DNA of 25,324 nt from the IMG/VR virus record IMGVR_UViG_3300008107_000359, positions 1-25,324 of that record; one strand, given 5' to 3'. The stretch comes from a virus. The position numbers and the translations under genes are program-made. The notes below the pieces were generated by a model. The model was not told the origin of the DNA and did not search any database. It was given only the letters and a program-made list of their open reading frames with translations. Below are positions 5,199-13,056 of the stretch, piece after piece. Position 1 is the stretch's first letter. Each line of letters starts with the position of its first letter.

Positions 5199-6391
5199 CG
5201 GAGGTAATAATTGACATAGAAAGGCCAAACCTAACGGGCTACCAAAAGGATATTCTTTATTGCAATGAGCGGTTTACGGTAACGGAAGCCTCCACAAAGG
5301 TAGGTAAGACATTCAGTCACCTATATTGGATATTTGAACAGGCAAACGATACGGAGTTGATAAACAAGAACTATTGGTGGGTTGCTCCAGTTTACTCACA
5401 GGCCAAGATTGCCTTTACTCGAATGAGGCGAACCATTGCCAGTTATCGGCAATACTACCGAATTAATGAATCTGGTCTTTTTATTCAATGTCCCAACGGA
5501 AATACTATCTGGTTTAAGTCAGCAGAAAAACCCGATAACCTTTACGGTGAGGACGTGGTGGCAGCAGTATTTGACGAGTTCACCAGGGCAAGGGAGGAAG
5601 CTTGGACGGCTTTACGATCGACATTAACCGCAACACGTGGAAAGTGTAAGTTTATCGGGAACGTTAGGGGTAAGAACAATTGGGGCTATCGGTTAGGCGT
5701 TCGGGCTAGGTCGGCTACAAAGGATTACAAATACTTTAAACTGACAGCATGGGACGCGGTTGACGCTGGCATATTGGAACGCGAAGAGGTTGAACAGGCA
5801 AAGATCGATCTACCAGATAAAGCATTTAGGCAGTTGTATCTTGGGGAAGCCTTAGACGATAACGCTAACCCGTTTGGCGAAGAGTTTATAAAAAAGTCCA
5901 TCCGTAAGCTATCAACCCAACCTACCGTAGCTTTTGGCGTTGATCTTGCAAAGTCCCACGATTGGACGGTAATAGTTGGACTAGATCAACACGGCCTAAT
6001 AAGCCACTTCGACCGCTGGCAGTCAGATTGGGGGCAAACCACTAACCGAGTCATTCAAACCATTGGCCGCGTTCCGGCTTACATCGACAGCACCGGAGTA
6101 GGTAATCCGATTGTAGAAAACATTACCCGGGCGTGTAGCGAGGCCGAGGGGTTTACCTTCACGTCAAAGTCTAAACAGGAAATAATGGAAGGGCTTGCAA
6201 GTTCGATCCAAAAAGGTGACCTTTACACCATCGAAGAAATGCGCGATGAGTTGGAGTCTTTTGAGTTTGTCTACTCAAGTACGGGGGTAAAGTATAGCGC
6301 GCCAGAGGGGATGCACGATGACATTGTTTGCGCGCTGGCATTGGCCAACGCCATGAGATCGAAACCTAAAATAAAACTTAGAGTCCTATGA
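5195..6391 (+). CDS. terL: Terminase large subunit (ATPase/nuclease), 398 aa
   Basis: Both catalytic halves are visible. In the ATPase half: Q17 in GYQKDIL (adenine motif), the Walker A variant ASTKVGKT (residues 32-39), Walker B VVAAVFDEF with D127/E128, and the coupling motif FIGNVRG (153-159). In the RNase H-like nuclease half: D250 in FGVDLAKSHDW, D298 in AYIDST and D375/D376 in HDDIVCALALAN, the three expected acidic positions. It powers DNA translocation into the prohead through the portal and cuts the concatemer. It overlaps terS by four bases. Length is compact, as in many Bacteroidota phages. Confidence 0.95.
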   Translation: MTEVIIDIERPNLTGYQKDILYCNERFTVTEASTKVGKTFSHLYWIFEQANDTELINKNYWWVAPVYSQAKIAFTRMRRTIASYRQYYRINESGLFIQCPNGNTIWFKSAEKPDNLYGEDVVAAVFDEFTRAREEAWTALRSTLTATRGKCKFIGNVRGKNNWGYRLGVRARSATKDYKYFKLTAWDAVDAGILEREEVEQAKIDLPDKAFRQLYLGEALDDNANPFGEEFIKKSIRKLSTQPTVAFGVDLAKSHDWTVIVGLDQHGLISHFDRWQSDWGQTTNRVIQTIGRVPAYIDSTGVGNPIVENITRACSEAEGFTFTSKSKQEIMEGLASSIQKGDLYTIEEMRDELESFEFVYSSTGVKYSAPEGMHDDIVCALALANAMRSKPKIKLRVL

Positions 6392-6576
6392 GCCAGTACG
6401 GAAACTACACAAAGGATTTAACCAACCCCAACTATATGAAAAAACTCCTAACAGTAATCGCCACCATCTTGCTGCTCCCTTTTATGCTTTCTGGCTTTCT
6501 GATTGCCATTCCGGTAACCGCGTTTGTGAAAGGGTTTGAACTTTGTAAGTCAATGATCGATAGCGGTAGGATATGA
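6388..6576 (+). CDS. Small membrane protein (62 aa)
   Basis: The frame starts at 6388 in an ATGA overlap with terL. A second in-frame ATG at 6436 gives MKKLLTVIATILLLPFMLSG..., which starts directly at the hydrophobic helix and follows the same CCCCAACTATATGAA sequence that precedes the gene at 7620, so 6436 may be the used start. A single long hydrophobic segment (about residues 19-46) is followed by a short polar tail. No family is recognised. It is the first of two small membrane proteins after terL. Confidence 0.6.
   Translation: MSQYGNYTKDLTNPNYMKKLLTVIATILLLPFMLSGFLIAIPVTAFVKGFELCKSMIDSGRI
6426..6440 (+). repeat. 15-bp direct repeat, copy 1 (copy 2 at 7610-7624)
   Basis: CCCCAACTATATGAA occurs identically at 6426-6440 and 7610-7624. 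Each copy contains an ATG that can start a protein with an N-terminal membrane helix (6436 and 7620). It may be a shared translation-start module or the trace of a duplication or insertion of the genes in between. Confidence 0.55.
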
Positions 6577-6755
6577 GCATAGAAATCACCTTACTATCAA
6601 TCGCGTCTTACTTTTTTATAGGCGGTGCATTGAACGGTTTTTTGAGAGAGCATGAATACGAGGATGGAGTTCACGTTGTTTTACTTTGGCCTATTGTAAT
6701 TTGCACTTGGATTGGTAATGAGTTTGGAAAACTAATTGGCAAATTTACTAAATGA
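6573..6755 (+). CDS. Small membrane protein (60 aa)
   Basis: Overlaps both neighbours as ATGA. Residues 4-23 (EITLLSIASYFFIGGALNGF) and about 33-50 (HVVLLWPIVICTWIGNEFGK) are hydrophobic, separated by a charged loop REHEYEDG, so a two-helix hairpin in the membrane is likely. No family is recognised. Its place between terL and the next unknown gene is not that of a lysis gene. Confidence 0.65.
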   Translation: MSIEITLLSIASYFFIGGALNGFLREHEYEDGVHVVLLWPIVICTWIGNEFGKLIGKFTK

Positions 6756-7426
6756 TTATCCTCGTCACCAACGACAAAGCAAAGGTTAAATGCCCGGCTG
6801 GCTGGCACGAAGTCACGACCGACACAGCCCAGAAGATAGCCCAATGGACGGGCGACAAGATAGAACTGTTCAACATCCTAACTGGGACGAATTACGCCAA
6901 AGTAAAGGCCGACACGTCACTTGGATCGGCTTTCTTCGATGCGATAAACTTTGCTTACTTTCCGTCCGTTGTGGCTAATGCACCGCTTCCAAAGGTATTA
7001 CAGATCGACCGAGGACACATTATCGAAATACCTAAAAAGATAGGAGGGCTTTCAATTGGTCAGTCTATCGCGGTACGTGAACGGCTTGAGCAAGTGGAGG
7101 CGCGAATAGCCAAGTCAATCGAAACCAGTCCGAACAAGTTTTGTTTCACGGCAAACTTTATGTATGACGAGGCCATTAGTTTTGCCGTTGCCGTTTACCT
7201 TCAACCATTTTACGACAAGGCCGAGTTCGATCTTGACAGGGCTAAGAACCTAGAACAGTTTATTTTGCAGATGCCGATAACAGAAATATACCCAGTTGGT
7301 TTTTTTTTGTTAACGCAACAATTGAAACCTGGCAACGGATTCATCAGAGCCTTTCAACTGAAAGTGTGGGCTTTGAAGGAGAGATTCGCAGGCAAGCGAG
7401 CGAAGGCGCGGAGGTTGAAAAGCTAG
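6752..7426 (+). CDS. Hypothetical phage protein (224 aa), possible 0-frame product of a -1 frameshift
   Basis: Begins MIILVTNDKAKVKCPAGWHE and continues with FNILTGTNY (residues 40-48), a GHIIEIPKKIGGLSIGQSIAVRERLEQ segment and a helical core up to ITEIYPVGFFLL. I associate this general shape with a common but unassigned Bacteroidota phage protein encoded between the terminase and tail genes; a tail-assembly-chaperone-like role is possible. At residues 184-186 the mRNA has nine T (7300-7308), including a T_TTT_TTT slippery heptamer in frame. After it, the 0-frame tail is short and strongly basic, while the -1 frame stays open for 100 codons to 7608. A homopolymer sequencing error would give the same picture. 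Confidence 0.65.
   Translation: MIILVTNDKAKVKCPAGWHEVTTDTAQKIAQWTGDKIELFNILTGTNYAKVKADTSLGSAFFDAINFAYFPSVVANAPLPKVLQIDRGHIIEIPKKIGGLSIGQSIAVRERLEQVEARIAKSIETSPNKFCFTANFMYDEAISFAVAVYLQPFYDKAEFDLDRAKNLEQFILQMPITEIYPVGFFLLTQQLKPGNGFIRAFQLKVWALKERFAGKRAKARRLKS
7300..7308 (+). other. T9 run containing a T_TTT_TTT -1 slippery heptamer
   Basis: Zero-frame codons are 7298-7300 (GGT), 7301-7303 (TTT), 7304-7306 (TTT), 7307-7309 (TTG). Thus 7300-7306 is X_XXY_YYZ with all T, a canonical -1 slip site. Slipping joins 185 residues of the upstream frame to 100 residues of the downstream frame (285 in all). No strong stem-loop lies within 10 bases downstream; a small CTTTC/GAAAG hairpin is about 45 bases away. 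Confidence 0.4.
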
Positions 7427-7608
7427 ACCCTGTAAAGGATTTACTTGTTATAAAAAGATTGGCGAAAATGTTTAACTTAGACCCAGATGTAATTTACTTG
7501 AAGTCAGCGGATTGGTGCTTTGCGTGGTTGGTTACGGATAAGTTAGAACGGGAATATCAGGAAAGGTTTAATGAGGAGTATAAAAGACTTAAAGAGAATA
7601 TAAAATAA
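7366..7608 (+). CDS. Overlapping -1 frame ORF (80 aa from GTG); separate gene or frameshift extension
   Basis: Overlaps the preceding gene by 61 bases in its -1 frame. Its only early start is a GTG at 7366; the first ATG is at 7468. The frame is open back to 7237, so it can be entered by slippage at 7300-7306. From the GTG it encodes (M)GFEGEIRRQASEGAEVEKL, then PVKDLLVIKRLAKMFNLDPD, DVIYLKSADWCFAWLVTDKL and a charged helical end (EREYQERFNEEYKRLKENIK), which looks like real protein. Lambda-type tail assembly chaperones are made by just such a -1 frameshift, though they normally lie next to the tape measure, 5 kb away here. No family is recognised. Confidence 0.5.
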   Translation: MGFEGEIRRQASEGAEVEKLDPVKDLLVIKRLAKMFNLDPDVIYLKSADWCFAWLVTDKLEREYQERFNEEYKRLKENIK

Positions 7609-7609
7609 C

Positions 7610-7624
7610 CCCCAACTATATGAA
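7610..7624 (+). repeat. 15-bp direct repeat, copy 2 (copy 1 at 6426-6440)
   Basis: Identical CCCCAACTATATGAA to 6426-6440. The ATG within it at 7620 is the start of the next gene, which also begins with a membrane helix. Confidence 0.55.
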
Positions 7625-8009
7625 TGAATTACCCGCTTTCTATTGGATTTTAGTCGGAGTCCTTTTTTCGGCTTTAGGTTTTATTATCTACAAGGTTTCA
7701 TTTTGGTGCGCAAAGTTAAAGCCTAAAAACATTTATGGGAAAGGAGGTATTTGCGTTGAAAGAGATATTTTAGATGCAAAAAGGCGCATTTTTTTTCTTG
7801 AAAACAAAGATAAAAATTGGTGTCATTCATCAAGTTATGGCGCTGCTGCAATAAAATTACATTATGACCCAGTTCATAAAACCACATCTATCGTATTCCA
7901 GTCTGAATACTGCGAACAGTTTAGTGCTTTACTATTGAAAGAACAGGCTGAAAGATTGATAGACGATCTTAAAAGAGTTTCAAAAGAACCATTAACACCA
8001 ACAAAATGA
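7620..8009 (+). CDS. Membrane-anchored hypothetical protein (129 aa)
   Basis: One N-terminal transmembrane helix (residues about 8-29, FYWILVGVLFSALGFIIYKVSF) anchors a soluble domain of about 95 residues. That domain contains ICVERDILDAKRRIFFLENK and a beta-rich stretch (AAIKLHYDPVHKTTSIVFQS). No family is recognised. The local DNA looks AT-rich. It ends in an ATGA overlap with the next gene. Its place among terminase and neck genes is no strong guide; it may be a moron-like insertion. Confidence 0.6.
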   Translation: MNELPAFYWILVGVLFSALGFIIYKVSFWCAKLKPKNIYGKGGICVERDILDAKRRIFFLENKDKNWCHSSSYGAAAIKLHYDPVHKTTSIVFQSEYCEQFSALLLKEQAERLIDDLKRVSKEPLTPTK

Positions 8010-8230
8010 AACAGCTAACTAAGGAACAGCACTTTGAGGTATTTACATGGCTAGTAAAAACGGCTGGTTGTACGCTTGCCAAACAATTTGAGCAAGACTT
8101 TCCTCCCTCCTGCTGCGACTCATGCGCGGACGGGGAGCATTGCAAGAGTGAGCCAATAACAATATCTCAAGAAGATTACCAAACAACGGTAAAAAAGGTA
8201 AATGGGATTATAAAAGATAGTAGAATATGA
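8006..8230 (+). CDS. Small Cys-rich hypothetical protein (74 aa)
   Basis: Begins MKQLTKEQHFEVFTWLVKTA. The middle contains C36-C37-x2-C40-x5-C46 after FPPS, with a further Cys at 22, which could bind a metal or simply form a reduced Cys cluster. Both ends overlap neighbours as ATGA. No family is recognised. Confidence 0.6.
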   Translation: MKQLTKEQHFEVFTWLVKTAGCTLAKQFEQDFPPSCCDSCADGEHCKSEPITISQEDYQTTVKKVNGIIKDSRI

Positions 8231-8700
8231 AGGTATCAGACCAAGCCAAAACCATAGCCGAGTCGATCGGCTGCATGTTCTTCGAGGGGACGTTGCAAGA
8301 ATTGAACATAGACATCGAGCGCGGAAACATTGAAAAGGACGCGTGGGTGTTCGGACTTATTACGCCTGACCGCGTGACGGATGAATTGGAAATAGACAAT
8401 CCAAGTATTTATACTACCTACCCTTTTTCGGGCTTTGTTGCAAAACAATCCAACGAGGCCACAATAGACCATAGGACAAAGGATATGCGGGCTACATACG
8501 ATGCAGCCTTAAAATTGGCACGGTCATTCGTTCACCAGTTTTCGTCACTTGATGACGTTGACCAGCCTACAAAAATAACATATCCGATAATCGACAGCCA
8601 TCAATTAAACCAGCAGTTCGGTCTAGACCTACACTTGTTCGGGGTAGGCATTCAATGCGAGTTTGTTATTTCCGAGGGCTTAACGGGGTGCGAGTTGTGA
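8227..8700 (+). CDS. Hypothetical structural protein, possibly tail terminator/completion (157 aa)
   Basis: A 157-residue alpha/beta protein with SDQAKTIAESIGCMFFEGTL at the start, a DHRTKDMRATYDAALKLARSF helix and a C-terminal beta region (YPIIDSHQLNQQFGLDLHLF). It lies two genes before the gp10-like gene, where head-tail joining and tail terminator proteins usually lie, and its length is right for a tail terminator. The role is inferred from position and size only. It ends at 8700 with a GTGA overlap with a 32-codon frame. Confidence 0.5.
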   Translation: MKVSDQAKTIAESIGCMFFEGTLQELNIDIERGNIEKDAWVFGLITPDRVTDELEIDNPSIYTTYPFSGFVAKQSNEATIDHRTKDMRATYDAALKLARSFVHQFSSLDDVDQPTKITYPIIDSHQLNQQFGLDLHLFGVGIQCEFVISEGLTGCEL

Positions 8701-8795
8701 AGCTACCTTGGTACATGAAGCAAACAAAGCGCGATGAGATTACGTTTCATTGGCTTTGGGTTATGTGGCATAAAATTATTTTTCTATTCAGATGA
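8697..8795 (+). CDS. Very small protein, GTG start (32 aa)
   Basis: Between 8700 and 8792 the frame GTG-AAG-CTA-CCT-TGG... encodes (M)KLPWYMKQTKRDEITFHWLW..., ending in a TGA that overlaps the next ATG as ATGA at 8792. The GTG also overlaps the previous stop as GTGA. The exact coupling on both sides argues for a real gene. The Lys-rich, Trp-rich peptide with an LPWYMK start resembles short phage peptides encoded ahead of neck genes, as I recall them. An ATG start at 8715 is the alternative. Confidence 0.45.
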   Translation: MKLPWYMKQTKRDEITFHWLWVMWHKIIFLFR

Positions 8796-9334
8796 CCACC
8801 CAAGAAGCCTTAGACATATTTTTCAAGTCTGTAATCGGCCAGATCAGAACCGATCAAGGCGCGAAGGGAATAACCGCAAGCGGTCGCAGTTCGGACTCTT
8901 TGGCGTATGTAACGGATGCAACGGGCGGTCAGATGACGGGATCGAATTACTTTTACTGGCAGATAGTTGGACGGAAGCCAGGGAAGGGGACACCTTTTGA
9001 CCCTGGCTCAACAAAGTACGGGGTAAAAACACGCGGTAAAAACAAAGGGCAAGGCAGGGGTGACTTTCCAAATCTTAGCGAATGGATGGAAAACAAACCA
9101 AGTGCGCAAAGTAAATTTGATTGGACATCTAAAAGTGAATCTGGAAAGATAGGGTTGTTATACATTATAAATAGAAAAATTAAGTCTGAAGGTACCGACA
9201 TCTTTGTAGGTAAGCGTTCTGGTTTGTCATTCAACCAGATTGTAGATAAAAATATCTCGATTCTTTTGGGTAATATTGCACAATTAAAAGTAAAAGAGTT
9301 TACCACATTCTTAAAAGCTGAATTGCAGAAATGA
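8792..9334 (+). CDS. HK97 gp10-like / neck or tail completion protein (180 aa)
   Basis: The central pattern YFYWQIVGRKPGKGTPF, with DFPNLSEWMENKP and then IGLLYIINRKIKSEGTDIFV, matches the form GRxPGKxPP...I..WI..K.....A..IARKI...GT common in phage neck/tail completion proteins of Bacteroidota, which are placed near HK97 gp10. It would join the tail tube end to the head connector. Length is typical. The ATG at 8792 overlaps the preceding small frame, and the 3' end overlaps the next structural gene as ATGA. The assignment rests on the motif pattern and gene order. Confidence 0.6.
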   Translation: MTTQEALDIFFKSVIGQIRTDQGAKGITASGRSSDSLAYVTDATGGQMTGSNYFYWQIVGRKPGKGTPFDPGSTKYGVKTRGKNKGQGRGDFPNLSEWMENKPSAQSKFDWTSKSESGKIGLLYIINRKIKSEGTDIFVGKRSGLSFNQIVDKNISILLGNIAQLKVKEFTTFLKAELQK

Positions 9335-10725
9335 GTCTAACGGTAACCCAGCGGCCTAGCACAACGATAAGCGGAAATACGTCAAAGTGGAACGCTGCAA
9401 AGAATCCTATCGTCTACAAAATGACGCGAAAGGATTACAACATTACAGCCGTTGCAAATAGCGGAGGGGCTTTACAGATCACGGTTAACACTAATTTAAC
9501 CACATTAACAACGGCTCAAGGCGGCCCGGTGGTGATCGGTTCAAAGTTATGGGTTGTTACTGACAACGGAGTTTACAACGCTCTTTACACGGTTGTAACG
9601 GTTACCAACGCGGCAAACAGCGTGGTCACATTCGGTGCAAGTACATACACATCAGCCGCGACTACAGGTTATGTTAATTTGATGCAGCGCACAAACTACC
9701 GTGTTAGTGTTGGTATTTATAACGCTGCAAATACGCTGCTTCAAACCTTAGCTTATTCACCTGATAAGTCAGGAAACATTATAGTGGATGTGGCTACTCC
9801 ATTACTCAATACACTTTCAGTTGATAATGTAGCAGACTATGTGGCTGGCTTTATCACCAATGACGAGACAACGGCATACGTCAAGTTTTACATCCGGTAC
9901 TCGGAGCTTTGGACATCATCGGCAGAATCAGAAACAAACGACACAGCCAATCAATTCTTTGCCATCTACGGAGCGCGTCAGATAGGCGAGCTATATGGAG
10001 GCAACATGGCCGAATACGTTAACTACGAAAACGGAACGCCTCCAGCGAAATTCTTAACGAAGTTTAGCCGTCCTTCGATTTGGCGTGGCTATCCTTTCTC
10101 AATATCAACATTAACAAGCGACAACGTAAGCACCAATTCAAGCTTTACCGTAGGATATTTTGATTTAAACCTTACGTTTATATCTTCTGCTTTTGTTACA
10201 AAGGTGGCCAATGCTGGTAAACTGTTAAGGTTTAGTCCAGAAGATCAGTTAGCTATACCAAGCAATGCAAGTATTTTACGAGTAGCATACGAGGGATCAG
10301 CTACGTTATCGGAGCTTTTGTTTTGCGACATCAAAGACCCATGCAGCAATCCTGTTTTCCTTTGGTGGAGAAACTCATTGGGCGGTGACGCGTTTTGGAT
10401 GTTTGATTTCAATCAAAATTATTCGTACCGCTACGACAATGGACGCAAAGCAGAACGCTTTGTTTTGTTTGCATCCAATTTAACAGATAACGAGTTTGAC
10501 GCTATCAGTGAACTAAACACTTTGGGCGAGGTTTACGATGTTGCATTTACAGAGTTAACTACATCGGTCAATAAGTCGCAGGCGCGCATCGGTGCGCAGG
10601 TTTACATGATGGATGCAACCGGAAAGAAGACAGGCGTTATCGTTATCCCCACGGAGGTAAGCACCAAGACAAAGTTTAGCAGAAACAAAATACAGATCAC
10701 GATTGAACTACCTGAAATCTATTGA
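9331..10725 (+). CDS. Large phage tail/baseplate structural protein (464 aa)
   Basis: Ser/Thr/Asn-rich beta protein. The N-terminus reads as beta-sandwich repeats (SGNTSKWNAAKNPIVYKMTR), the middle includes FAIYGARQIGELYGGNMAEY, and the C-terminal part has PVFLWWRNSLGGDAFWMFDF and ARIGAQVYMM followed by alternating strands. The NPI(V)YK and WRNSLGGDxxWxF patterns recur in tail proteins of Bacteroidota siphophages, where they are encoded before the hub-like protein and tape measure. A distal tail or baseplate role is plausible but not proven. Codons and composition look like the surrounding late genes. Confidence 0.55.
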   Translation: MSLTVTQRPSTTISGNTSKWNAAKNPIVYKMTRKDYNITAVANSGGALQITVNTNLTTLTTAQGGPVVIGSKLWVVTDNGVYNALYTVVTVTNAANSVVTFGASTYTSAATTGYVNLMQRTNYRVSVGIYNAANTLLQTLAYSPDKSGNIIVDVATPLLNTLSVDNVADYVAGFITNDETTAYVKFYIRYSELWTSSAESETNDTANQFFAIYGARQIGELYGGNMAEYVNYENGTPPAKFLTKFSRPSIWRGYPFSISTLTSDNVSTNSSFTVGYFDLNLTFISSAFVTKVANAGKLLRFSPEDQLAIPSNASILRVAYEGSATLSELLFCDIKDPCSNPVFLWWRNSLGGDAFWMFDFNQNYSYRYDNGRKAERFVLFASNLTDNEFDAISELNTLGEVYDVAFTELTTSVNKSQARIGAQVYMMDATGKKTGVIVIPTEVSTKTKFSRNKIQITIELPEIY

Positions 10726-10728
10726 TTG

Positions 10729-11205
10729 ATGTTACTAGCCTTTATGATTTTCTTTTCATCGGTTACCGAATATGACAACATTTGCGAGGGGCTTTCAAAA
10801 GAGTTTGCTAGTAATTCAGTTGAGTTTTTTGGTTACATCACAGAAGATAATAGACTGATTGTTTCAAACAAAGGTACTTTTTCAAAGGTTGAATCAAAGG
10901 CTTTGCAGTTTTTTAATGGGAAATGGTACGCAAGAGTAAGTGTTTCAAAAACATATCAGGGGCAAATCAATAATCGTTTTGGTTCTTTTGTTCCTGTAAA
11001 AGCAACCATTCATAGCCACAACCCACAATGCGAAATGCCTGTTACTGGTTTAGATGAGATGAGCGAAGAGGACTTACTTTTTGCTAAAAAATACAATTCC
11101 ATTAAGCATTACATTTATGGGTGTGGTGGCATAGCCGAGTTTAACAGTGAAGGGTTTGTAAAAGTTGAAGTTTCAAAATTTACAATTTGTCATAAATGGA
11201 TGTAG
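10729..11205 (+). CDS. JAMM/MPN-like putative metalloprotease (158 aa)
   Basis: Start taken at ATG 10729, three bases after the previous stop (a TTG at 10726 is the alternative). The sequence holds a possible JAMM set: E32 in VEFFGYI, H95-S-H97 after a beta strand (VKATIHSHNP), then S112-E-E-D115 in MSEEDLLFAKKY. That fits E...HxH...SxxD, but with 14 rather than about 7 residues between the second His and Ser. JAMM domains occur in lambda gpK-type tail tip proteins, so a tail-tip role fits its neighbours. The N-terminal FMIFF is hydrophobic and might be a short anchor or signal. The DNA looks more AT-rich than that of the previous gene. It overlaps the next gene by 10 bases. Confidence 0.45.
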   Translation: MLLAFMIFFSSVTEYDNICEGLSKEFASNSVEFFGYITEDNRLIVSNKGTFSKVESKALQFFNGKWYARVSVSKTYQGQINNRFGSFVPVKATIHSHNPQCEMPVTGLDEMSEEDLLFAKKYNSIKHYIYGCGGIAEFNSEGFVKVEVSKFTICHKWM

Positions 11206-13043
11206 TTTACATAGACAGCCAGATAATCGACATCGACCCTAACACAAAGATTGCATGGACAATCCAAAGGGTTGATATTGGTGACCTGTCTAAAAACTTC
11301 ATTTCATTTTCAAACACGATAAAAGCGATCGACACCGAACGCAACAACCGTACTTTTCAAAACGCCAAACTTGTCAATTCAGACGGAACTTTTCAATACC
11401 GCTTCCAAGATTGTAAAGTAGTCCAAAATGGCATAGAAACTATTTTTGGAAAAGCTCAGATCACTGGCTTTGATGGTAGTTACTATACAATTGTAATCTA
11501 CGATTCCTTTGTCTCGTTGCTTTCTTTCATTGAAGGTAAAAAACTTTATGATATTGATATATGGGGGACGGACGCTTGGACTGCTTCCGGTATAGATACT
11601 GCACGATTAAAAACGACTGGAGTAGTTAACGCATTTTGTAATTTCGGAAGGACTTTAGCTTATGAGCAAAACTATTACTTGCCATTTTTTTACTACAGTA
11701 CTGCAATAACAGAAATATTAAAGTCAACTGGGTTAAATCCACAAGGTTCTGTTTTATCTTCGACTGATTTTAAAGATTTGGTTTTTTCACCGTTTGATAA
11801 GTTTTTGTATCCTGAATCGGGTTTGAATAGCATAAAAAGAACAGCAACCTCTTCAAGTCAATCATTAACACTATCAATCAACCAAGCCTTTTTATCAATT
11901 GTTTTTGACCAGATTGATTACGGGACAATACCTTTTGTTGACACATTTGTTTCTGACGTATCGGTTAACATTCGATACAATACCCTTAATTTTTCCATAG
12001 ACCCTTTTTCTACTTCAACAGGAGACATTAGAATTTTTGGTTCAATACAAGGTCAAATAGCTGTTTCTGCACCAATTACCCTCAACTACACAAATAGCGA
12101 TCAAGTTTATAGTTTTACAAACGTTGAGTTCGTATCAGGGGAAACAATTGAGATAAGGTTTTATTTTAATAAAGATGCGCTTTACCCGGCTGATTTTGTT
12201 TCTGTAGATATTGGAAATACTGGTAACGGAACATCATTTTCTATTGTCGAAAACGCTACCGTTGCTCGTTCAAAACCATATTGGAAAAAACTCCTAAACA
12301 AAGAAATTGATTTAATAAATGTGTTAAAGGATTTTTTTGTCAGATTTGGTATCATCTACAAGGTGGATGGGAATAACTTGATTTTAAAGACGCTCGAAGA
12401 AATTAGCACCGACACCGCAAACGCGGTAGATTGGACCTTCAAGCGTGTCAACCGTAACAAATCAAAGTTGGATTTTAAAACCAATTACGCGCAGTCAAAC
12501 AACTTTTTGTTTAATACAGATATTGATTTGCCAGAACTTGGAATTGGTGTTTTAACTGTTTTAAACTCTACATTACAATCTGTTAAGACATTCTTTACTT
12601 CTGTTTTCAAAAACGCTAATACGTGGTCTGGCTCAATAAAATCTATCACTCTTCCTGTTTATGATTCAACATCAACGGGAATTTCAGACATAAAAAATGC
12701 TACTCCTTTTGTCCTTGCTACACTTCGTAATAGAACAACAGAAAGCTCAATAACTTTTGATTCAATTGCAAGGACAGATTACAAGATTGCATATTTCGCA
12801 GACCCCACGCGACCAAAGGACACTTCGTTCAGGTATTTTTTATCAAAATACTACCCAACGCTTTCTTTGGCATTGCAAAAAAACAAGATTTGCAAATACG
12901 AATACAACCTAAACGAAACGGATATTGCAAATTACGATCCGCATAAAATGATATTTGACAATGGAAGTTATTATTTGATAAACAAAATCAAAAACTTTCG
13001 CAGTGGAAAGATTACGGAAGTAGAATTATTCAAGATACAGTAA
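11196..13043 (+). CDS. Tail hub-like structural protein (615 aa)
   Basis: The N-terminal region (DIGDLSKNFISFSNTIKA, NNRTFQNAKLV, FQYRFQDCKVVQNG, then ITGFDG) has the form xFSxTIxxxxTxxNxxxFxNA...G..x.G.A that recurs in large tail proteins of Bacteroidota phages. The C-terminal half contains LINVLKDFFVRFGIIYKVDG followed by NLILKTLEEI. It ends with DIANYDPHKMIFDNGSYYLI and a KITEVELFKI strand, resembling gp27/gp44-like hub domains. It would sit at the tail tip and may contain carbohydrate-binding insertions in the middle (residues about 200-340, Ser/Asn/Thr-rich beta strands). The local DNA looks AT-rich. It is followed by the tape measure gene, as expected for a tip or hub protein. Confidence 0.55.
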   Translation: MDVVYIDSQIIDIDPNTKIAWTIQRVDIGDLSKNFISFSNTIKAIDTERNNRTFQNAKLVNSDGTFQYRFQDCKVVQNGIETIFGKAQITGFDGSYYTIVIYDSFVSLLSFIEGKKLYDIDIWGTDAWTASGIDTARLKTTGVVNAFCNFGRTLAYEQNYYLPFFYYSTAITEILKSTGLNPQGSVLSSTDFKDLVFSPFDKFLYPESGLNSIKRTATSSSQSLTLSINQAFLSIVFDQIDYGTIPFVDTFVSDVSVNIRYNTLNFSIDPFSTSTGDIRIFGSIQGQIAVSAPITLNYTNSDQVYSFTNVEFVSGETIEIRFYFNKDALYPADFVSVDIGNTGNGTSFSIVENATVARSKPYWKKLLNKEIDLINVLKDFFVRFGIIYKVDGNNLILKTLEEISTDTANAVDWTFKRVNRNKSKLDFKTNYAQSNNFLFNTDIDLPELGIGVLTVLNSTLQSVKTFFTSVFKNANTWSGSIKSITLPVYDSTSTGISDIKNATPFVLATLRNRTTESSITFDSIARTDYKIAYFADPTRPKDTSFRYFLSKYYPTLSLALQKNKICKYEYNLNETDIANYDPHKMIFDNGSYYLINKIKNFRSGKITEVELFKIQ

Positions 13044-13056
13044 ACGATTAGAGGCG

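Noticed and set aside
7366-7426. The overlap taken as proof of two independent genes
   Set aside because: The second frame has only a GTG start and is open back to 7237, and the slippery T9 run lies just upstream, so frameshift or sequencing error cannot be set aside.
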